From NCBI RefSeq assembly GCF_001753205.1, contig NZ_CP017560.1:2294001-2358000 (forward strand): 64,000 nucleotides of DNA. Direction: 5' to 3'. Made by a program: the position numbers and the translations under genes. The stretch comes from Sporosarcina ureilytica (GTDB taxonomy: Bacteria > Bacillota > Bacilli > Bacillales_A > Planococcaceae). Positions 1-9,946 of the stretch are shown here, one piece after another; position 1 is the stretch's first letter; every line of letters starts with the position of its first letter. The notes below the pieces were generated by a model. That model was not told where the DNA came from, searched no databases, and saw nothing but the letters and a program-made list of their open reading frames with translations.

Positions 1-660
1 TAATTGGTCGGCACTAATCGCAATGACTGGTACCGCATACTTTTCATGTAGCTCTTGTTTTAAAGCTACTGTTTTTTCATGTGCAGGCATCTTTGAATTT
101 AGCACGATAACAAACGGTTTACCGATATCTGTTAATTTCTCTACAATCTCCTCTTCAGCTACTTCTGCAGCAGCGCGTGGAATATTATTGACTGTACCAT
201 CAGTCGTTACAAGAATCCCGATTGTCGAATGGTCTCTAATGACTTTATCTGTTCCGATACGTGCAGCTTCTTCAAATGGAATCGGCTCGTTATGCCACGG
301 AGTGTGAACATACTTCGGGCCATCCTCATCTTCGTAACCCTTAACACCGTCAATGACATACCCAACACAATCAGCGAGCCGAATTTGAAATTGGAGTTCC
401 CCATCACCAACTGCAACCGATGTTCCTTGCGCTGGCACAAATTTCGGTTCGGCTGTCATAATCACCGGTCCTGGTGAACTTTGCGGGAGTTCGTCTTGTG
501 CTCGTATTTGGTCCGTCTCGTCAGTCATATTTGGAATTACGACTTCTTCCATGACCCTTTTTACGAACGTGGACTTTCCAACACGGACAGGGCCCACGAC
601 ACCGATGTAAATATCTCCATCCGTTCGTCTCGCTAAATTTTCATATAGTTCTTCTTTCAT
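1..660 (-). CDS. spoIVA: Stage IV sporulation protein A (partial, C-terminus off the window)
   Basis: SpoIVA is an ATPase that polymerises on the outer forespore membrane and forms the basement layer of the spore coat. The first 220 codons are visible and the rest runs off the left edge; the B. subtilis protein has about 492 residues. A P-loop, GPVRVGKS, lies at residues 23-30, and the block AQDELPQS (54-61) plus the later DCVGY and ITTDGT-like segments match SpoIVA closely. The ATG at 660 has a strong AAGGAGG site 9 bases upstream. It is the first of a long series of minus-strand genes in the same order as in B. subtilis, with yphF next to it. Confidence 0.95.
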   Translation of the reverse strand, partial: MKEELYENLARRTDGDIYIGVVGPVRVGKSTFVKRVMEEVVIPNMTDETDQIRAQDELPQSSPGPVIMTAEPKFVPAQGTSVAVGDGELQFQIRLADCVGYVIDGVKGYEDEDGPKYVHTPWHNEPIPFEEAARIGTDKVIRDHSTIGILVTTDGTVNNIPRAAAEVAEEEIVEKLTDIGKPFVIVLNSKMPAHEKTVALKQELHEKYAVPVIAISADQL

Positions 661-703
661 CCATCGTCCTCCTTTTCTACGCATATTACTTTATGTAATA
701 GAA

Positions 704-733
704 AAACGTTTCATGCAGAAGCATGAAACGTTT
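704..733 (-). terminator. Rho-independent terminator after yphF
   Basis: A 13-base-pair perfect stem (AAACGTTTCATGC and its complement) with a four-base loop and a short T run on the minus strand. It begins right after the yphF stop codon and separates yphF from spoIVA. The plus strand also ends in T residues, but no gene reads into it from that side. Confidence 0.8.
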
Positions 734-735
734 TT

Positions 736-1452
736 TTATTTCGCCATAAAAATAGGTTCATTATTTTCATTTACTGTATACGGCAAAGAATAGGCTGGCA
801 CGACAACAGAGCCTTCCTCTAAAAGAAATCGAATATCCTCGCCTGCTCGAATTTCAGGATTTTCTTCCGATAAAATTCGATTTAAATCAATTGAATAATC
901 AATGTAAAAATTTCCATCGCCACCAACAACAACTGGTAAATGCGCATCGGAATAAGGACTTCCAAGCGTTAACGGACTTTTAAATCCTAATGTTTCAAAG
1001 TCAATTTCATAGACGTTGTCCCCTATTTTATCTTTAAAAGGGACTTGACCATTCATACTCTTACGTAAATTTAAATCTCGAATAATTTCTGCCGCACGTA
1101 AATCAACAACTTTTACAGTTGGATTTTCTTCGACATCCATTAATACATATTGAAAAATACCACCTTTTTCATAGGCACTCGAAGGTATTTTCTCTGTATA
1201 ATTCGGTACAATTTTAGAGAATTCAATTGGATATTTAATATATTTATCGGTTTCCGCGTCTTTCGTTTTAATTGGCAATAAGCCGCCGGATTCTTTTTGA
1301 TACGCATCTACGGCTCGTTGAATCGATTCAACGTGTTCAGGATACGGAATCTTCCCTTGACCTTCTTCTTCCCCGGGATACATACATCCTGTTAATAACA
1401 GGATGGCTGAGAAGAAAAACACACCTGCTATTTTCTTTAATGACACCCTCAT
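736..1452 (-). CDS. yphF: YphF-like lipoprotein
   Basis: Predicted membrane-anchored lipoprotein of unknown biochemical function. The 238-residue product starts with a positively charged, hydrophobic signal sequence and a lipobox, LLTGC, with Cys at about residue 23. The rest is hydrophilic with no motif I recognise. Size (B. subtilis YphF about 244 residues) and place between spoIVA and yphE-gpsA identify it as the YphF counterpart. Its ATG overlaps the yphE stop (TAATG), with AGGAGG upstream, so the two are probably co-translated. A hairpin terminator follows directly. Confidence 0.8.
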   Translation of the reverse strand: MRVSLKKIAGVFFFSAILLLTGCMYPGEEEGQGKIPYPEHVESIQRAVDAYQKESGGLLPIKTKDAETDKYIKYPIEFSKIVPNYTEKIPSSAYEKGGIFQYVLMDVEENPTVKVVDLRAAEIIRDLNLRKSMNGQVPFKDKIGDNVYEIDFETLGFKSPLTLGSPYSDAHLPVVVGGDGNFYIDYSIDLNRILSEENPEIRAGEDIRFLLEEGSVVVPAYSLPYTVNENNEPIFMAK

Positions 1453-1655
1453 TATGCTCCTCCTGATGGTCCGCTAAATACGAGATAAATCATAGCGAGA
1501 AAACAAAATAATAATAATGCATATGCAACAAATGCGAATATAAATTTCAATAATCTATTTTTCAATTTATGTCTACTGAAATAAATAAGGCCCATTGAAA
1601 CGAACATAAAACCCATAGCATAAAAAGATAACCACATCTTATCAAGTGGTGACAT
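1452..1655 (-). CDS. yphE: YphE, DUF2768 small membrane protein
   Basis: A 67-residue protein with two hydrophobic segments (about 10-25 and 37-60) joined by a short basic stretch, SRHKLKNR. The length equals that recalled for B. subtilis YphE (DUF2768), and the position between gpsA and yphF is the same. Its role is unknown; gene order in spore formers suggests a link to sporulation, which is inference. A GAGGGG site precedes the ATG, and the stop overlaps the start of yphF. Confidence 0.8.
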   Translation of the reverse strand: MSPLDKMWLSFYAMGFMFVSMGLIYFSRHKLKNRLLKFIFAFVAYALLLFCFLAMIYLVFSGPSGGA

Positions 1656-1673
1656 GAACCATCTACCCCTCTA

Positions 1674-2705
1674 TTAATTGAAATGCATGTTACCAAACAA
1701 ATCATCGACTTCTTGTTTTTTCATTCTACTCATTAACTGGTCCACCGCTTTTTTAGGTGGTACAGCATCAAACAAAACAGAATATAATGCTTCTGTTAAC
1801 GGCATCGTTACATCATATTTTTCCGCCAATTGATAGGCTGCTTTCGTCGTTCGCACACCTTCTATGACCATGCCCATCCCTGCTGTAACTTCTTCCAAGC
1901 TTTTTCCTTTACCAAGCATATTCCCAGCCTTCCAGTTGCGAGAATGCACGCTTGTACACGTCACAATTAAATCACCTAGACCTGTCAGACCAGCAAATGT
2001 AAGCGGATTTGCGCCCATTTTCACGCCTAATCTTGATATTTCCGCTAGACCACGCGTAATGAGTGCCGCCTTGGCGTTATCTCCATACCCGAGTCCATCG
2101 GTAATTCCCGCCGCTAGTGCGATGACATTTTTTAAAGCAGCGCCAATTTCCACACCAATTACATCTGTATGTGTATAGACACGGAAATAATGATTCATAA
2201 ATAAATCTTGTATTTCCTTAGCTGCCTCTACATTCTGAGAAGCAGCCGTTACCGTGGTTGGATGTCTTTCTACAACTTCCTCCGCATGGCTTGGCCCGGA
2301 AAGAACGACGATATCCTTTCTATTTGACGAAGCAATCTCTTCACGAATCATTTCAGAAATTCGCTTATGCGAATCAGGCTCAATGCCTTTCGATACGTGT
2401 ACAAATAACTTCTCCTCTGAAATGGCCGCGTTTATCTTTTGACAAATCGGTCGGATTGCTTTCGTTGGGACCGCGATCACAATGACATCGCCATGTGTAA
2501 CAGCTTCTTCAAGATTAGCGGTGGCTTTTAGATTCTCAGGTAAAGTTGTATTTGGTAAGTAGACATGATTTGTGTGACGTTCATTAATCTCCTCAACTTG
2601 CTCTGAGCGTCTTGCCCAGAGCAAACAGTCATGCCCATTTTCCGCCAGCACAAAAGCGAGTGCTGTTCCCCAACTCCCCGCGCCAAGCACGGTTACTTTC
2701 TTCAT
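1674..2705 (-). CDS. gpsA: NAD(P)H-dependent glycerol-3-phosphate dehydrogenase
   Basis: GpsA reduces dihydroxyacetone phosphate to sn-glycerol 3-phosphate, the backbone of membrane phospholipids. The N-terminal Rossmann fold shows [12 protein letters not shown], and the substrate domain has the [10 protein letters not shown] and [12 protein letters not shown] blocks typical of GpsA. I place the start at the second ATG (2705): AGGAAGG lies 9 bases upstream, whereas it directly abuts the ATG at 2714. That gives 343 residues, normal for the family. It lies just downstream of der and upstream of yphE, as in B. subtilis. Confidence 0.96.
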   Translation of the reverse strand: MKKVTVLGAGSWGTALAFVLAENGHDCLLWARRSEQVEEINERHTNHVYLPNTTLPENLKATANLEEAVTHGDVIVIAVPTKAIRPICQKINAAISEEKLFVHVSKGIEPDSHKRISEMIREEIASSNRKDIVVLSGPSHAEEVVERHPTTVTAASQNVEAAKEIQDLFMNHYFRVYTHTDVIGVEIGAALKNVIALAAGITDGLGYGDNAKAALITRGLAEISRLGVKMGANPLTFAGLTGLGDLIVTCTSVHSRNWKAGNMLGKGKSLEEVTAGMGMVIEGVRTTKAAYQLAEKYDVTMPLTEALYSVLFDAVPPKKAVDQLMSRMKKQEVDDLFGNMHFN

Positions 2706-2731
2706 GCAATTCATCCTTCCTGTATAGCGTA

Positions 2732-4042
2732 TTACGTCCTTGCTCTTGTAATAAGTCGAATTGGCGTCCCTTCAAATCCGAACGCTTCACGTAATCGATT
2801 TTGTAAGAAACGTTCATATGAAAAATGCATCATCTCCGGTTCATTAACAAAAATAATAAATGTCGGTGGTTTTACCGCTACTTGTGTTGCATAGTAAATG
2901 CGTAACCTTTTCCCTTTATCTGTCGGCGTAGGATTTCTAGCAACCGCATCTTCAATGACTTCATTTAACACGCTAGATTGAATCCGCTTCGCATGATTTT
3001 CACTAATTAATTTAATGCTGTCAAAAAGTCCGTTGACACGTTGCTTTGTTTTCGCAGATACAAAGGAAATCGGCGCATAATCAAGGAACATAAAGTTATC
3101 TCGAATTTTTGCCGTAAAATTATTCATCGTATGGTTATCTTTTTCGATGGCATCCCATTTATTCACCACGAACATGACGCCTTTTCCGGCTTCCTCAGCA
3201 TAGCCTGCAATCCGCTTATCTTGCTCGCGAATCCCTTCTTCGCCGTTTATAACAATTAATACGACATCTGAGCGGTCAATGGCCTTCAATGCCCGTAAGA
3301 CGCTATATTTTTCAGTCGTTTCGTATACTTTTCCTTTTTTCCGCATACCGGCTGTATCAATAATTTTATATTTTTGACCCTCATACACATAAGGCGTGTC
3401 AATTGCGTCTCGCGTCGTTCCTGCTACATCACTTACGATCACGCGCTCTTCTCCTAGAAGTGCGTTTACGAGTGATGATTTTCCGACATTCGGCCTTCCG
3501 ATTAATGAAAAGCGAATGACATCTGCTTCATCCGGCTCACTTTCCTCATTCGGAAACTCATTTGCAACTGCATCTAATAAATCACCTAGTCCAAGCCCGT
3601 GTGATCCTGAAATTGGATATGGATCTCCAAATCCTAATGAATAGAAATCATAAATCATTTCTCTCATTTCAGGGTTGTCAATTTTATTGACAGCTAAAAT
3701 CACCGGTTTATTTGACCGGTATAATATTTTCGCTACATGCTCATCTGCATCTGTTACGCTTTCGCGCCCATTCACTAAGAAAATGATGACATCTGCTTCT
3801 TCAATCGCAATTTCTGCCTGGAGGCGAATTTGCTCTAGAAACGGTTCATCACCAATTTCAATCCCACCTGTGTCAATAATATTGAAATCATGTGTAAGCC
3901 AATCTGCAGAGCTATAAATTCGATCTCGCGTTACACCTGAAACATCTTCAACGATTGAAATTCTTTCTCCCACAATTCGATTAAAAATCGTGGATTTACC
4001 GACGTTTGGTCGCCCAACGATGGCGACAGTTGGTTTTGTCAT
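2732..4042 (-). CDS. der: Ribosome biogenesis GTPase Der (EngA)
   Basis: Der is an essential GTPase needed for maturation of the 50S ribosomal subunit. The 436-residue protein carries two tandem GTPase domains, each with a P-loop GRPNVGKS (near residues 10 and 183), DTGG or DTAG switch II motifs and NKID/NKWD base-recognition motifs, followed by the C-terminal KH-like domain. Length matches B. subtilis Der exactly as I recall it. gpsA follows 26 bases downstream and is probably co-transcribed. The genes yphB, seaA and fni, found upstream of der in B. subtilis, are absent here. Confidence 0.97.
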   Translation of the reverse strand: MTKPTVAIVGRPNVGKSTIFNRIVGERISIVEDVSGVTRDRIYSSADWLTHDFNIIDTGGIEIGDEPFLEQIRLQAEIAIEEADVIIFLVNGRESVTDADEHVAKILYRSNKPVILAVNKIDNPEMREMIYDFYSLGFGDPYPISGSHGLGLGDLLDAVANEFPNEESEPDEADVIRFSLIGRPNVGKSSLVNALLGEERVIVSDVAGTTRDAIDTPYVYEGQKYKIIDTAGMRKKGKVYETTEKYSVLRALKAIDRSDVVLIVINGEEGIREQDKRIAGYAEEAGKGVMFVVNKWDAIEKDNHTMNNFTAKIRDNFMFLDYAPISFVSAKTKQRVNGLFDSIKLISENHAKRIQSSVLNEVIEDAVARNPTPTDKGKRLRIYYATQVAVKPPTFIIFVNEPEMMHFSYERFLQNRLREAFGFEGTPIRLITRART

Positions 4043-4082
4043 ACTTAAAACATCCTTCCAGATTATCTTCTGTTAGTATACA

Positions 4083-4125
4083 CAAAAAAAGATGATGATG
4101 CCCTAAAAGAGCACCATCACCGTAT
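4083..4125 (-). terminator. Terminator after ypfD
   Basis: An imperfect stem built from GATGGTGCTC and GGGCATCATC with a TTTTA loop, followed on the minus strand by an eight-base T run. It lies just downstream of the ypfD stop and upstream of der. Confidence 0.65.
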
Positions 4126-4153
4126 GAATTTCACAAATTCATCTCATTCAAAT

Positions 4154-5296
4154 TTACTCTGAAAGCTTCTTTAATTGGTCTCCAATGACATCACTAATTG
4201 AGAAACCTTGGGATTCTTCAGGCATCTCATAATCTTCGTAAGATGTATGATCTTCTTTTTCCACCAAGTCTTTAATACTTAGCGATAAACGTTCCTCGTT
4301 TGGATTGACATCGAGAACTTTCACTTCAATTTTCTGTCCCTCCGTTAACACCTCATTCGGAGTTCCGATATGTTCATGTGAAATACGGGATATATGCACA
4401 AGACCTTCGACTCCAGGGAAAACTTCAACGAACGCACCATAAGAAACTAATCGTCTAACAGTTCCTTCCAAGATAGAACCTTTTGGTGCTTTTTCTTCAA
4501 TCCCTTCCCAAGGCCCAGGCAATGTTTCTTTAATGGATAAAGAAATACGCGCTGCGTCCCGGTCAACGGAAAGGACTTTCACTGATACCGTTTCGCCTTC
4601 AGAGAGTACATCTGATACTTTTTCAACGTGTGCATGTGATAATTGTGAGATATGCACAAGGCCGTCTACACCGCCGATATCAACAAATGCACCGAACGAT
4701 GCTAGACGTTGAACGGTTCCTTCTAAAACTTGACCTTCTTTTAAATTGGCTAATACTTCGTTTTTCTTCGCTGCCTTTTCCTCTTGAATAACAGCACGGT
4801 GAGATAAAATCAAACGATTTTTCTCTTTATCCATTTCAATAATTTTAAATTTCATTTGACGGCCTTTGTATTCATCGAACGATTCGACGAAAAAGTCTTC
4901 TACGAGTGAAGCCGGAATGAATCCACGTACACCTAAATCGACAACAAGACCACCTTTGACAACGTCTTTTACTTCAGTTTCAATAATTTCATTGTTATTA
5001 AATTTTTCTTCCAATGAATCCCATGCATTATCTGCGTCTATTCGACGTTTTGAAAGCACATAATTCGCTTCTTCAATTTTAATGATTGCTAGCTCAAGCT
5101 CTGCCCCTTCAGAAACAACATCCGAAGCTTTTTCGATATGCAAACTTGAAATTTCACTAATTGGAATCACACCATCAAACGGTGCACCTGGAATCTCGAC
5201 CGTTACAGATTTATCTTCGATTTTAACAACTTTTCCCGTTACACGGTCACCTTCGTTAAACTCTTTTTGCATTTCAATATTGATATCCTCTGACAT
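4154..5296 (-). CDS. ypfD: 30S ribosomal protein S1 homologue (four S1 domains)
   Basis: An RNA-binding protein of the S1 family, shorter than the six-domain S1 of Gram-negative bacteria and typical of Bacillales YpfD (about 382 residues). Four S1/OB domains can be read at about residues 14-85, 102-167, 188-256 and 273-342; the last two carry the strongest signatures, such as [20 protein letters not shown] and [21 protein letters not shown]. An AGGAGG site precedes the ATG. It sits between plsC-cmk and der as in B. subtilis. It associates with ribosomes, but whether it is needed for translation initiation in these bacteria is uncertain. Confidence 0.92.
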   Translation of the reverse strand: MSEDINIEMQKEFNEGDRVTGKVVKIEDKSVTVEIPGAPFDGVIPISEISSLHIEKASDVVSEGAELELAIIKIEEANYVLSKRRIDADNAWDSLEEKFNNNEIIETEVKDVVKGGLVVDLGVRGFIPASLVEDFFVESFDEYKGRQMKFKIIEMDKEKNRLILSHRAVIQEEKAAKKNEVLANLKEGQVLEGTVQRLASFGAFVDIGGVDGLVHISQLSHAHVEKVSDVLSEGETVSVKVLSVDRDAARISLSIKETLPGPWEGIEEKAPKGSILEGTVRRLVSYGAFVEVFPGVEGLVHISRISHEHIGTPNEVLTEGQKIEVKVLDVNPNEERLSLSIKDLVEKEDHTSYEDYEMPEESQGFSISDVIGDQLKKLSE

Positions 5297-5376
5297 ATGT
5301 AGTCCTCCTCCATAAAAACTCCTATTTCTATAATAGGCGAATTACTTAATAAAAACAAAATTTTGTACTTATTCCC

Positions 5377-5958
5377 TCATTTATTTGTCTCAATTAACTT
5401 TTGGATTTCTGCCATAATAACTGCCGTAACTTCTTCAGGTGAAGCTTTTCGTTCGCGATATGGGGCCATATCAAGTGGCTTACCATACACTACCTTTAAT
5501 TGTTTTAAAGGTTTATAAGGTCCAATAATTGCACAAGGCATCACAACAGCATTCCCGCGAAGCGCGAAGAAACCAGCTCCCGCGAGACCTTTTTGTAGTT
5601 GACCGTCTTTACTTCGAGTACCTTCAGGAAATAACCCGACTACTTTTCCATCTTTTAGGAGCGTTAACGCTGTCCGCATTGCTTGTCTGTCACTCATGCC
5701 TCTTTTAACTGGAAAAGCCTTCACGTTCGGTAATACACTTTTCAGGATAGGTAATTCAAACAGCTCTTCTTTTGCCATAAAATGAACCGCTCTCGGACAA
5801 GTAATCCCTACTACTGGCGGATCAAGATTATCGATATGATTTGTACATAGTAAAACGCCGCCATCTTTAGGAAAATTCTCTTTCCCTATTACTTTTATCC
5901 GATAGAACGGATAAAAAATCGCACTACATAGCGCTTTACCTAGTGGATATAAATTCAT
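5377..5958 (-). CDS. plsC: 1-acyl-sn-glycerol-3-phosphate acyltransferase
   Basis: Transfers an acyl group to lysophosphatidic acid to make phosphatidic acid at the membrane. The catalytic NHX4D motif appears as NHIDNLD (about residues 41-47), and the substrate-binding block as [10 protein letters not shown]. The 193-residue length is usual for PlsC. Its ATG overlaps the cmk stop by four bases (ATGA), so the two are probably translationally coupled. No signal peptide is visible; a hydrophobic N-terminus ([10 protein letters not shown]) probably associates with the membrane. Confidence 0.92.
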   Translation of the reverse strand: MNLYPLGKALCSAIFYPFYRIKVIGKENFPKDGGVLLCTNHIDNLDPPVVGITCPRAVHFMAKEELFELPILKSVLPNVKAFPVKRGMSDRQAMRTALTLLKDGKVVGLFPEGTRSKDGQLQKGLAGAGFFALRGNAVVMPCAIIGPYKPLKQLKVVYGKPLDMAPYRERKASPEEVTAVIMAEIQKLIETNK

Positions 5959-6632
5959 TTCGCTAACCTCTCTTTGGCTAATCGGCTAATTTCTTTTGCC
6001 ACTTCTTCAATCGTCATTGAAGTCGTATCAAGAAGAACCGCATCGTCTGCTTGTTTTAAAGGTGATACTTCACGATTTGAATCAGCTTCGTCTCGTTTTC
6101 TGATTTCTTCTTGAAGTTCCTCAAGGGAAGAGACAATACCCCGCCTTTTATTTTCTTCATATCGACGAAGGGCTCTTTCTTCAACCGATGCCGTCATAAA
6201 CACCTTTAATTCCGCGTTGGGCAACACGTGCGTTCCAATATCTCTTCCATCCATCACAACGCCTGAATGACTCCCCAGGTTCCGTTGTTTTTCTACCATT
6301 AACTCTCTCACTTGATTATGTGCGGAAACTTGAGAAACCGCAGCAGTGACTTCTGCAGTTCGGATCGCATCCGACACATCAACACCATCTAATTTTACCG
6401 CTTGCCCATTTTCTGACGGAACGAGCAAAATCTCTGTCTGTTCAAGTAATTCACCAAGTGCCTCTCCGTCATTAATATCTATGCTTCCCTTTAACGCTTT
6501 ATACGTCAATGCGCGATACATCGCACCCGTATCAATATACGTATAGCCTAATTTTTCAGCAGTTATTTTCGCAATGGTACTTTTACCAGCTGCAGCTGGC
6601 CCATCAATTGCGATTTTCAATCTAGTTAACAT
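5955..6632 (-). CDS. cmk: Cytidylate kinase
   Basis: Phosphorylates CMP and dCMP using ATP. The P-loop GPAAAGKST follows the first strand (about residues 10-18), and the family block [17 protein letters not shown] is present. I choose the ATG at 6632, preceded by GGGAGG at a spacing of 8 bases, over an upstream TTG at 6653; this gives 225 residues (B. subtilis Cmk about 224). It is coupled to plsC by a four-base overlap. Confidence 0.96.
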   Translation of the reverse strand: MLTRLKIAIDGPAAAGKSTIAKITAEKLGYTYIDTGAMYRALTYKALKGSIDINDGEALGELLEQTEILLVPSENGQAVKLDGVDVSDAIRTAEVTAAVSQVSAHNQVRELMVEKQRNLGSHSGVVMDGRDIGTHVLPNAELKVFMTASVEERALRRYEENKRRGIVSSLEELQEEIRKRDEADSNREVSPLKQADDAVLLDTTSMTIEEVAKEISRLAKERLAK

Positions 6633-6682
6633 GGTATTTACCTCCCACAACAATTCGACAATAGTGTATCATAAACAAAAGA

Positions 6683-6709
6683 GAAAAGTCCCCATTCAAG
6701 AGACTTTTC
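6683..6709 (-). terminator. Terminator after motI
   Basis: Stem GAAAAGTC with its complement GACTTTTC and an 11-base loop, followed on the minus strand by a T-rich tail (TCTTTTG). It lies between the motI stop and the start of cmk. Confidence 0.6.
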
Positions 6710-6712
6710 CCC

Positions 6713-7351
6713 TTATTTATTTTTCATTTGTAATTGACGTTCAAAACAAAATTGTACGATTTGTTGTCGGTCTACTGTTGAAATTTCTATAAACTCCAAA
6801 GACGCAATTTCTTTTCGTTCATCTTCCCAAATTCTAATCACCCTACCCCTAGCACGAACGTATTTAGTTTCACGCTTGGCAAAAGGCAGGACAATTAGTA
6901 AAGACACTACTGCATCCTTTTGTAATAAACTTGTATTTTTAATATTAATTGCGATACCACCAGCGCTAATATCTTCTGTAACGAGTTGCACAATACTATC
7001 ATCTATTTCTACAGCAACATCTATCGCCACCTTAACTCTGACGAACTCACGTCGCTGTATTTTAATAAGTCCTTCGTCGCCTTCGTAAACTAATTTTAAC
7101 ATCGGTACACCATCAATCTGTCGGCCAATTACCTCTGTATTAAAAGCATACGACATGTCTTCCGCATCCGTAAAATTAATAACGAGTTCCGTTCCATCCA
7201 TAAAAAAAACGGTTCTCCCTGTCTCAAGATGCGTTGGATAATCAATCATGACGAAGTCGTCTCCTAAGTCAATGATTTTACTTCTATACTTGCTGTTATC
7301 ATCCGAAAATTTCTTTTCAATGATGACTACTGTCCCTATCTGCAATTTCAT
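6713..7351 (-). CDS. motI: PilZ-domain c-di-GMP receptor, flagellar brake MotI (YpfA)
   Basis: A c-di-GMP-binding protein of the YcgR/YpfA type; in B. subtilis YpfA (MotI/DgrA) binds c-di-GMP and disengages the flagellar stator MotA. The N-terminal YcgR-like domain spans about residues 1-95, and the PilZ domain follows with both ligand motifs: RREFVR (about 101-106) and the D-x-S-x-x-G form EDISAGG (about 126-132). Length (212) and position next to cmk match. An isolated terminator follows, so it appears to be its own transcription unit. The window holds no flagellar genes. Confidence 0.88.
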   Translation of the reverse strand: MKLQIGTVVIIEKKFSDDNSKYRSKIIDLGDDFVMIDYPTHLETGRTVFFMDGTELVINFTDAEDMSYAFNTEVIGRQIDGVPMLKLVYEGDEGLIKIQRREFVRVKVAIDVAVEIDDSIVQLVTEDISAGGIAINIKNTSLLQKDAVVSLLIVLPFAKRETKYVRARGRVIRIWEDERKEIASLEFIEISTVDRQQIVQFCFERQLQMKNK

Positions 7352-7473
7352 ATGACGTACCCCCGCCTTTAGTCATGCATCTATTATCTCATGACTTGGG
7401 AGAAATGCAATAAGCGGTCACGTATATCGAAGGACCTCACACATTTAAAGGCGTCTGTACGACATGCAAAAAA

Positions 7474-8760
7474 TTAAGGCTGTTTTTCAGTTTTAATCAC
7501 TTCAGCGGTTTCCGTGTCGACAACGACGACATACGTGTCAATTTGGTCATCCACTTCCATTGTGACTGTTAAATAATAAGCTAAACGTTGGTCTAATCGG
7601 TCGTTTTCAACGTAAGCAAGTTCTTCTTTAACTACCATAACATTCGAACGGAAAAACTCATTCCAATTTAGTTTCACAATTTCTTGTGGCTTTAAGTTTT
7701 CTTTTTGAATATACTCCATCGCATTAAGCCCGATAATTCCACCTGTATCTTTCGCAACTTTTAGATGAATCACATCCGAGAACACCTTCGCGTCATATTC
7801 AGGCTCAACTCGAACAAACACAAAATGCCAAGATGTATGATTTTCTCTCGCTTCTTCTAAAACAGTATCCCCGTACCCTGAACTAGACAAAAACTGCTCT
7901 GCTTTCCCTTCAATAAACTCGTAGGACTGTACTTCATTTCCGAATGGTCTCTCTGATAAAAATGATAAGACATGACCGCCTTTTTCAGTGATATCAATAT
8001 AACCGATTGAACTATCCTCAGCAAATCGAATGTGATAGAAAGGGTATGGTGCACCAGGTTTACTATTTTCTACGACAATCGAAGAATTTGAAACCTCCGG
8101 AAACAAGAATTTAAATTGCTCGATTGCCTCTTCACGCGTAACTTTTTTATCAGTTAATGCTTGTAATTCTTTTTTCTTTAATGAATCCGACTCACTTGTC
8201 GTTAGTGGAAAATCACTTTCAGTATACTGTTTAACCGTTTCCCTCATACCATCCCAGTCGTGCTCTGAATCGATAGAGTCTAGTTGATTTGACCAACTTT
8301 CAACTGACACATCGCCTCTAATTAAATTGGCCGTTGCTAATTGCCACTCGTCTGCCATTTCACGCAAGTTAACAGAAGCCTGCGACATCACTTTATGGTA
8401 TTCTTCTTTATCGTTTACTCGTTCGGATTCCTTTGCATAATTTCCAAGTCTCCCTAAATAATTCATCCATGAATTGGAGAAACCTCTATCGAGCGGTAAC
8501 GATCCAACTGCATTTTTTACATCTGAAGAAAGCCTCCATATATCTTTTCTTGCATCATCAAAGCCTTCACTCTCATTAAATAATAAAGTTTTCTTCACCG
8601 CTGTATCTAATTCTTCTAACTTTTGAGATGCCTCTGTCATTTTCTTGGCATATTGGCCGCTCAGTAAGTAACTTAACTGTTCATTTTCTACATTTTTCTC
8701 ATAGGCAAATATGGATAGTGCCGCAATTGCATACACTAATACGAATATGATTTTTTTCAT
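7474..8760 (-). CDS. ypeB: Germination protein YpeB
   Basis: YpeB is required for stable incorporation and activity of the cortex-lytic enzyme SleB in dormant spores. The 428-residue protein has an N-terminal membrane anchor (residues 1-20), a YpeB N-domain rich in helices, and C-terminal PepSY-like repeats, e.g. around residues 197-265. It is slightly shorter than B. subtilis YpeB (about 450). It lies 85 bases downstream of sleB. The ATG lacks a Shine-Dalgarno site but overlaps (ATGA) the stop of a short open frame starting inside the gap, so translation may be coupled. Confidence 0.92.
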   Translation of the reverse strand: MKKIIFVLVYAIAALSIFAYEKNVENEQLSYLLSGQYAKKMTEASQKLEELDTAVKKTLLFNESEGFDDARKDIWRLSSDVKNAVGSLPLDRGFSNSWMNYLGRLGNYAKESERVNDKEEYHKVMSQASVNLREMADEWQLATANLIRGDVSVESWSNQLDSIDSEHDWDGMRETVKQYTESDFPLTTSESDSLKKKELQALTDKKVTREEAIEQFKFLFPEVSNSSIVVENSKPGAPYPFYHIRFAEDSSIGYIDITEKGGHVLSFLSERPFGNEVQSYEFIEGKAEQFLSSSGYGDTVLEEARENHTSWHFVFVRVEPEYDAKVFSDVIHLKVAKDTGGIIGLNAMEYIQKENLKPQEIVKLNWNEFFRSNVMVVKEELAYVENDRLDQRLAYYLTVTMEVDDQIDTYVVVVDTETAEVIKTEKQP

Positions 8761-8845
8761 AATTGAGCAAAAGTATTGCCGAATGGTGATTTCGGAACTT
8801 CCGCGTAGCCTCCCATCGTCAAATTAATCGTGTTCTTATCGCTCT

Positions 8846-9637
8846 TCAATAACAAAACACATGCAATCCGATTTTCTTTATTTGCGGCCTTGACCAAATC
8901 CATTTACTAGTTGCTGTAATTGGGTTGAAATAATAAATTGCATTTTCAGATGGATCCCACCCATTAATGGCGTCAAGCACTGCTTCTCTGGCTCTTTCGT
9001 TTGGCGTTAACCAAATTTGCCCATCAGCGACCGCCGTAAATGCACCTGGTTGGAAAATAACCCCACCCACCGTATCAGGAAAATCAGGATGCTCAACACG
9101 ATTCAAAATAACAGCGGCAACAGCTACTTGTCCTTCATAGGGCTCTCCTCTTGCCTCGCCATAAACTGCATTCGACATGATTTTAATATCTTGATCCGAA
9201 TATTTTGCAGGCACTTGCGCATTCTGTTTTTGACCGGTTCCTTTTCCAACTTGACCATCAAGCGGCTTACCACCGTAATGGGTGAACTTATTCCCCTTCT
9301 CAATATTTGATTTCACATACTTTTCATCGTAATTACTGATGCTAATAAGCTTCTTCTTCGTTCCTTCACCAGCAATCCCATCAACTGGAAGACCATATTG
9401 ATCCTGAAAATTTCTAAGCGCCCAATAGGTTCCATACCCAAACTTTCCATCAATTGTCCCGGTGTAATAGCCGATATATTGTAGCCTTGCTTGTAACTCA
9501 ATTACATCGTCACCAAATGCACCTCGCTGAATTTGCTGAGAACTAAAAGCCCCCGAATGAGTTGGTGATATTACATATACACAACTCAACAGAAGCGCAA
9601 CAAGTACAGTTCGATTCACAAACTTTTTCAAATCCAT
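8846..9637 (-). CDS. sleB: Spore cortex-lytic enzyme SleB
   Basis: A lytic transglycosylase that degrades cortex peptidoglycan during germination. The 263-residue preprotein has a signal peptide (about 1-30), a peptidoglycan-binding domain with one repeat (about 38-95: QARLQYIGYYTGTIDGKFG), a low-complexity linker, and the C-terminal SleB/hydrolase-2 domain (about 145-263) with VYGEARGEPYEGQVAVAAV, whose Glu is the family's catalytic residue. The C-terminus HVFCY differs a little from the usual HIFCK. AAGGAGGA precedes the ATG. It is the partner of ypeB downstream. Confidence 0.95.
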   Translation of the reverse strand: MDLKKFVNRTVLVALLLSCVYVISPTHSGAFSSQQIQRGAFGDDVIELQARLQYIGYYTGTIDGKFGYGTYWALRNFQDQYGLPVDGIAGEGTKKKLISISNYDEKYVKSNIEKGNKFTHYGGKPLDGQVGKGTGQKQNAQVPAKYSDQDIKIMSNAVYGEARGEPYEGQVAVAAVILNRVEHPDFPDTVGGVIFQPGAFTAVADGQIWLTPNERAREAVLDAINGWDPSENAIYYFNPITATSKWIWSRPQIKKIGLHVFCY

Positions 9638-9836
9638 TCCTCCTTTTCCTTACAGTTTGTCCACATTTTTAAAAAATATGAGATGAAATGCTGAAGATGC
9701 CAGGAAAATGCGATAGGCATAAGAAAGTCGAGGTTTGGCAACGTAGTCGAGTCGACTTATGACAACGCATTAAAAGGGGCGACATTCTGTAGGTACGCAT
9801 GAACTCTCTGTAAAGTTCTATTATGTAAATAGAGAA

Positions 9837-9880
9837 TAAAAAAAGGCTTCTAGCAATGAAAATGCTAAAAACCATCTACA
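9837..9880 (-). terminator. Probable terminator after prsW
   Basis: A short stem, TAGCA/TGCTA, followed on the minus strand by an eight-base T run. It lies in the 309-base gap between prsW and sleB (9638-9946). Apart from this and the sleB ribosome-binding site I see nothing in that gap; a 68-codon open frame there looks accidental. Confidence 0.5.
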
Positions 9881-9946
9881 ATCATATTTTTTATATTCAT
9901 ATATTTCATAAAAAACTTTCCACAATTGACCATTCAAATATTTATC

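Noticed and set aside
9669-9875. 68-codon minus-strand ORF between prsW and sleB
   Set aside because: No ribosome-binding site, odd composition with many Arg/Cys/Ser, and it covers the sleB leader and a terminator; probably accidental.
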